Assembly: GCA_023439045.1 (NCBI GenBank)
Contig: JAEXOY010000006.1
Span: 62,001 to 126,000, forward strand
DNA: 64,000 nt
Origin: Bacillota bacterium
Lineage (GTDB): Bacteria; Bacillota; Clostridia; Acetivibrionales; DSM-1351
Direction: 5' to 3'
In this document: positions 61,773 to 64,000 of the stretch, in pieces
Layout of the letters: each line of letters starts with the position of its first letter
Numbering within the stretch: position 1 is the stretch's first letter
Made by a program: the position numbers and the translations under genes
The notes under the pieces: model-generated
Told to the model about the DNA's origin: nothing
Seen by the model: the letters and a program-made list of their open reading frames with translations, nothing else
Database searches by the model: none

Positions 61773-61901
61773 TTATTTGTTATATGTGTTCAGCAACTCC
61801 TTGAGTGTTTTAAATTGTAGTCCGAGAAGCTTTATTTGATTGACAACCTCTTTTGGTTTACCTGTTATTATTATTTTATCCTTTTTTATTATTTGTTTCA
61901 T
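61773..61901 (-). CDS. MciZ-like 42-residue protein
   Basis: A 42-codon frame on the minus strand has AAAGGA six bases before its ATG. The product, starting MKQIIKKDKIIITGKPKEVV and ending in the helical region KLLGLQFKTLKELLNTYNK, has the order of Bacillus MciZ: two short strands, GK, a helix with Glu, Lys-x-x-Gly, Phe and a final Lys-Asp/Glu helix. MciZ is a mother-cell peptide that blocks FtsZ polymerisation during sporulation. In B. subtilis its gene lies beside nudF, as here. Identity is low, as expected for such a small protein, so the assignment is likely but unproven. Confidence 0.65.
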   Translation of the reverse strand: MKQIIKKDKIIITGKPKEVVNQIKLLGLQFKTLKELLNTYNK

Positions 61902-62032
61902 GTAAAATCCTTTCTATAACCGTTGTTAAGTCATATAACTAAGGAAAAATTTGGGCATATTATAGTTTACTCAGCTTTTGGACGTTTTATAACGAAAAAT
62001 GTTTTTATTATCATTTGAGAGGGGATAGATAG

Positions 62033-62581
62033 ATGGAGTATACCGAAAAGACGCTTGAAACAAAAGAGATATATAAAGGGAATATAATTACTGTACAAAG
62101 TCAGATTGTTAGCTTGCCTGACGGAAGAGAAGCATCTAGAGATATTGTGCTTCACCCCGGTGCTTCGGTTGTGGTACCTATAAATGAAAATGGAGAGCTT
62201 TACATGGTTCGACAATTTAGAAAGCCACTTGACATTACAACGCTAGAACTTCCTGCAGGAAAACTAGATTATGTGGGAGAAGATCCAAAGGAATGTGCGC
62301 AGAGAGAGCTTATAGAGGAAACTGGCCTTAGAGCAAAAAGTATTAAGCACTTAATCAGTATGCACACTACGCCTGGCTTTAGTAATGAAGTTATTCATAT
62401 GTACTGTGCTACAGGTCTTGAGCAGGGAGAATCAGATGCAGATGATGATGAATTTCTATCAGTAGAGAGATTTCATGTTTCAAAGCTGGTTGAAATGGTA
62501 TTGAACCACGAGATTACAGATGCAAAGACAATAATAGGAGTTCTTTTAGCAGATAAATTATACCGAGAGGGAGGCTTATAA
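62033..62581 (+). CDS. nudF: ADP-ribose pyrophosphatase (Nudix)
   Basis: This 182-residue protein has the Nudix box GKLDYVGEDPKECAQRELIE followed by ETGL, with the preceding strand MVRQFRKPL and the following SMHTTPGFSNEVIHMY loop typical of ADP-ribose pyrophosphatases. It splits ADP-ribose into AMP and ribose 5-phosphate. Together with spoIIM and xerD it forms the conserved Firmicute order. GAGGGG precedes the ATG. Confidence 0.93.
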   Translation: MEYTEKTLETKEIYKGNIITVQSQIVSLPDGREASRDIVLHPGASVVVPINENGELYMVRQFRKPLDITTLELPAGKLDYVGEDPKECAQRELIEETGLRAKSIKHLISMHTTPGFSNEVIHMYCATGLEQGESDADDDEFLSVERFHVSKLVEMVLNHEITDAKTIIGVLLADKLYREGGL

Positions 62582-62680
62582 TCAAATAATAATTAATAAT
62601 ACTTAGTGTAATATTTTATGTTTATTCAGCATAGTATCATAGTAAACCAGTGAAAAAACTATGCTGAGGTACATATTGAT

Positions 62681-63319
62681 ATGGGAAAAATAACTGATAT
62701 TTTTAAGGAACATATAAGCAATAATAAAATAGTTTACCTGAGTTTGTTTGTTTTTTACCTATTTGGAATATTATTTGGAGCACTAGCAACAAGTAACCTT
62801 GACAGTAGTTATAGTAAGATTATTATTAATTATTTTAATGGCTTTCTAAATACAGCAAGCAATGAGACATTTAGTATTGGTCAATTACTAAAAGAATCAC
62901 TTATTGAAAACATCAAGTTTGTTATTATTTTTTGGATTATAGGATTAGTGGTTATAGGTTTTCCACTTTATTATGCTTTGTTAGGTATGAAGGGTTTTAT
63001 CACGGGTTTTAGTTCGGCAATTGTAATACAGACCTTATCCTTCAAAGGAGGTTTAATAAGTATACTTTGCTTCCTTCCCAAGGAGATAATCATCATACCC
63101 TGCCTCATAGCAATTGCTGTAAATGGAATAAAGTTCTCTAGAGTTATTTTTGCAGGTTTGTTTAAGCAAAGTTATGCTGATGGTAACACATATCGAAAAA
63201 GGATAGTACCATATAACTTTGTAAATGCATTTTTTACAGTTTTTATTATGTGCGGAGTATTGTATGAGGGTATTATTTCACCATATATATTGAAGTTTCT
63301 CGTTCCAATACTCAAATAA
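62681..63319 (+). CDS. spoIIM: Stage II sporulation protein M
   Basis: This 212-residue protein has about six membrane helices and the family start KITDIFKEHISNNKIVYLSL, with FSIGQLLKESLIENIKFVII and LSFKGGLISILCFLPKEIII in the middle. SpoIIM works with SpoIID and SpoIIP in the engulfment peptidoglycan-degrading complex during sporulation. Its presence supports a spore-forming organism. The Shine-Dalgarno (CTGAGGT) is suboptimal. Confidence 0.93.
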   Translation: MGKITDIFKEHISNNKIVYLSLFVFYLFGILFGALATSNLDSSYSKIIINYFNGFLNTASNETFSIGQLLKESLIENIKFVIIFWIIGLVVIGFPLYYALLGMKGFITGFSSAIVIQTLSFKGGLISILCFLPKEIIIIPCLIAIAVNGIKFSRVIFAGLFKQSYADGNTYRKRIVPYNFVNAFFTVFIMCGVLYEGIISPYILKFLVPILK

Positions 63320-63449
63320 TAGAAGAAATAGGTAAAATTTATATTAAAATTAAAAATAGTTCTTTTATATTAACAGAATTTGTTATAAAATAGTATATAT
63401 TATAATTTTGATATAGATTTACAATTTGAAATAAAAGGGGTAGTTGTTG

Positions 63450-64000
63450 ATGAATGCTCAGGTAGAAAATTTTATTGGTTTTTTAGAGAGAGATAAAAGA
63501 TTATCGCTCAACACGCTTCAATCCTACAAAAGGGATATCGAGCAGTATATTACATATCTTACCGAAATGAATTTGACAAACATAGCAACAACAAACAAGA
63601 CTACTATTATTGCCTATTTACTTCATTTACAGAAAAAAGGTAGAGCAACTTCTACTATATCTAGGAATCTTGCTTCAATTAGGTCTTTTTATCAGTTTCT
63701 TTACAAATCAAAGATAATTGATAATGATCCTACTACTGAGCTTGAATCACCAAAGGTTGAAAAGAAACTTCCCCAAATTCTATCGACGCAAGAGGTAGAG
63801 TTGCTTTTAGACCAACCTAAGTGCGTTGACCTCAAGGGGATTAGAGACAAGGCTATGCTTGAGCTATTATATGCTACTGGCATACGTGTTTCGGAGCTGA
63901 TTTCACTTAACTTAAGTGATGTCAATGTAGAAATGGGATTTATTAAGTGTAACAAGGGCTCTAGAGAGAGAATGATACCAATAGGTTCTATCTCAATAAG
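63450..64000 (+). CDS. xerD: Site-specific tyrosine recombinase XerD (partial, cut by window end)
   Basis: The frame opens at the ATG at 63450 (AAAGGGG nine bases upstream) and continues to the right edge without a stop (183 codons). The SAM-like N-terminal core domain (VENFIGFLERDKRLSLNTLQ), SISRNLASIRSFYQFL-like STISRNLASIRSFYQFL and the start of the catalytic domain (LELLYATGIRVSELISLNL, with the first catalytic Arg) are visible. It is the housekeeping recombinase that resolves chromosome dimers, not an integron or phage integrase, as shown by its place behind spoIIM. Confidence 0.93.
   Translation, partial: MNAQVENFIGFLERDKRLSLNTLQSYKRDIEQYITYLTEMNLTNIATTNKTTIIAYLLHLQKKGRATSTISRNLASIRSFYQFLYKSKIIDNDPTTELESPKVEKKLPQILSTQEVELLLDQPKCVDLKGIRDKAMLELLYATGIRVSELISLNLSDVNVEMGFIKCNKGSRERMIPIGSISI

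Noticed and set aside
63450..64000. Mobile-element integrase at the right edge
   Set aside because: The sequence and the nudF-spoIIM context identify the housekeeping XerD.
1..64000. CRISPR array, prophage or insertion sequence
   Set aside because: No regularly spaced repeats with unique spacers, no phage structural genes, and no transposase or terminal inverted repeats were seen; the tandem arrays have three to five directly adjoining or closely spaced units.

Overview
The window is chromosomal DNA from a low-GC, spore-forming Clostridia-type Firmicute. I base this on the AT-rich sequence, strong AGGAGG-type ribosome binding sites, the nudF-spoIIM-xerD run at the right end, adjacent ptb and buk genes for butyrate formation, a T-box leader and a yjdF-type riboswitch. 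The species cannot be named from the sequence alone.

Region 1 (1-36750) is an accessory island of about 35 mostly single-gene units. Nearly all are on the + strand, usually with their own ribosome binding site and often with their own promoter and terminator. The products fall into small-molecule modification and detoxification families: about ten GNAT acetyltransferases, two SAM methyltransferases, an ANT(6)-type nucleotidyltransferase, two HAD hydrolases, two VOC proteins, a Nim-like flavin/PLP-oxidase-fold protein, a MerR regulator, Nudix, metallo-beta-lactamase-fold and CPBP proteins, and several lipoproteins. It also holds a T-box-controlled methionyl-tRNA synthetase, a YjdF protein behind its riboswitch, and a very unusual 1217-residue protein that joins TrmO/TsaA-type domains to a complete UvrA-like double ATPase. 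Broken genes are scattered through it: PhzF, GNAT, a lipoprotein tail, a VOC tail, a nitrilase-like tail and DUF3781. A family of related terminator-spacer-promoter intergenic modules recurs (9991-10135, 11240-11386, 24006-24132, partly 25180-25208). The region looks like a turnover zone where detoxification genes are gained, duplicated and lost.

Region 2 (36750-41290) carries tmcAL (tRNA-Met C34 acetylation) with an in-frame array of five 11-residue repeats, then buk and ptb on the minus strand. The gaps between them hold short tandem repeats, some of which include copies of the preceding gene's 3' end.

Region 3 (41290-48400) is an apparent operon of response regulator, sensor kinase, small alarmone synthetase and a 1007-residue ABC ATPase-permease. 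It is followed by a PHP-domain protein and a minus-strand tRNA cluster (CAU-anticodon tRNA, Phe, Tyr).

Region 4 (48600-64000) is core-like. It has three consecutive M42 aminopeptidases, a beta-CASP ribonuclease-type protein, an LTA-synthase-family enzyme with an Asn/Ser/Thr-rich linker, a secreted lysozyme-like protein, a lactate-permease-family transporter, a phenylacetate-CoA-ligase-type enzyme, proC, rnhA, nudF, spoIIM and the start of xerD. A 42-codon minus-strand gene between rnhA and nudF resembles mciZ, the Bacillus sporulation inhibitor of FtsZ.

The most notable items are the TrmO-UvrA fusion, the mciZ-like gene, the repeat insertion in tmcAL, the recurrent intergenic modules, and repeated duplication of gene 3' ends (at least seven sites).
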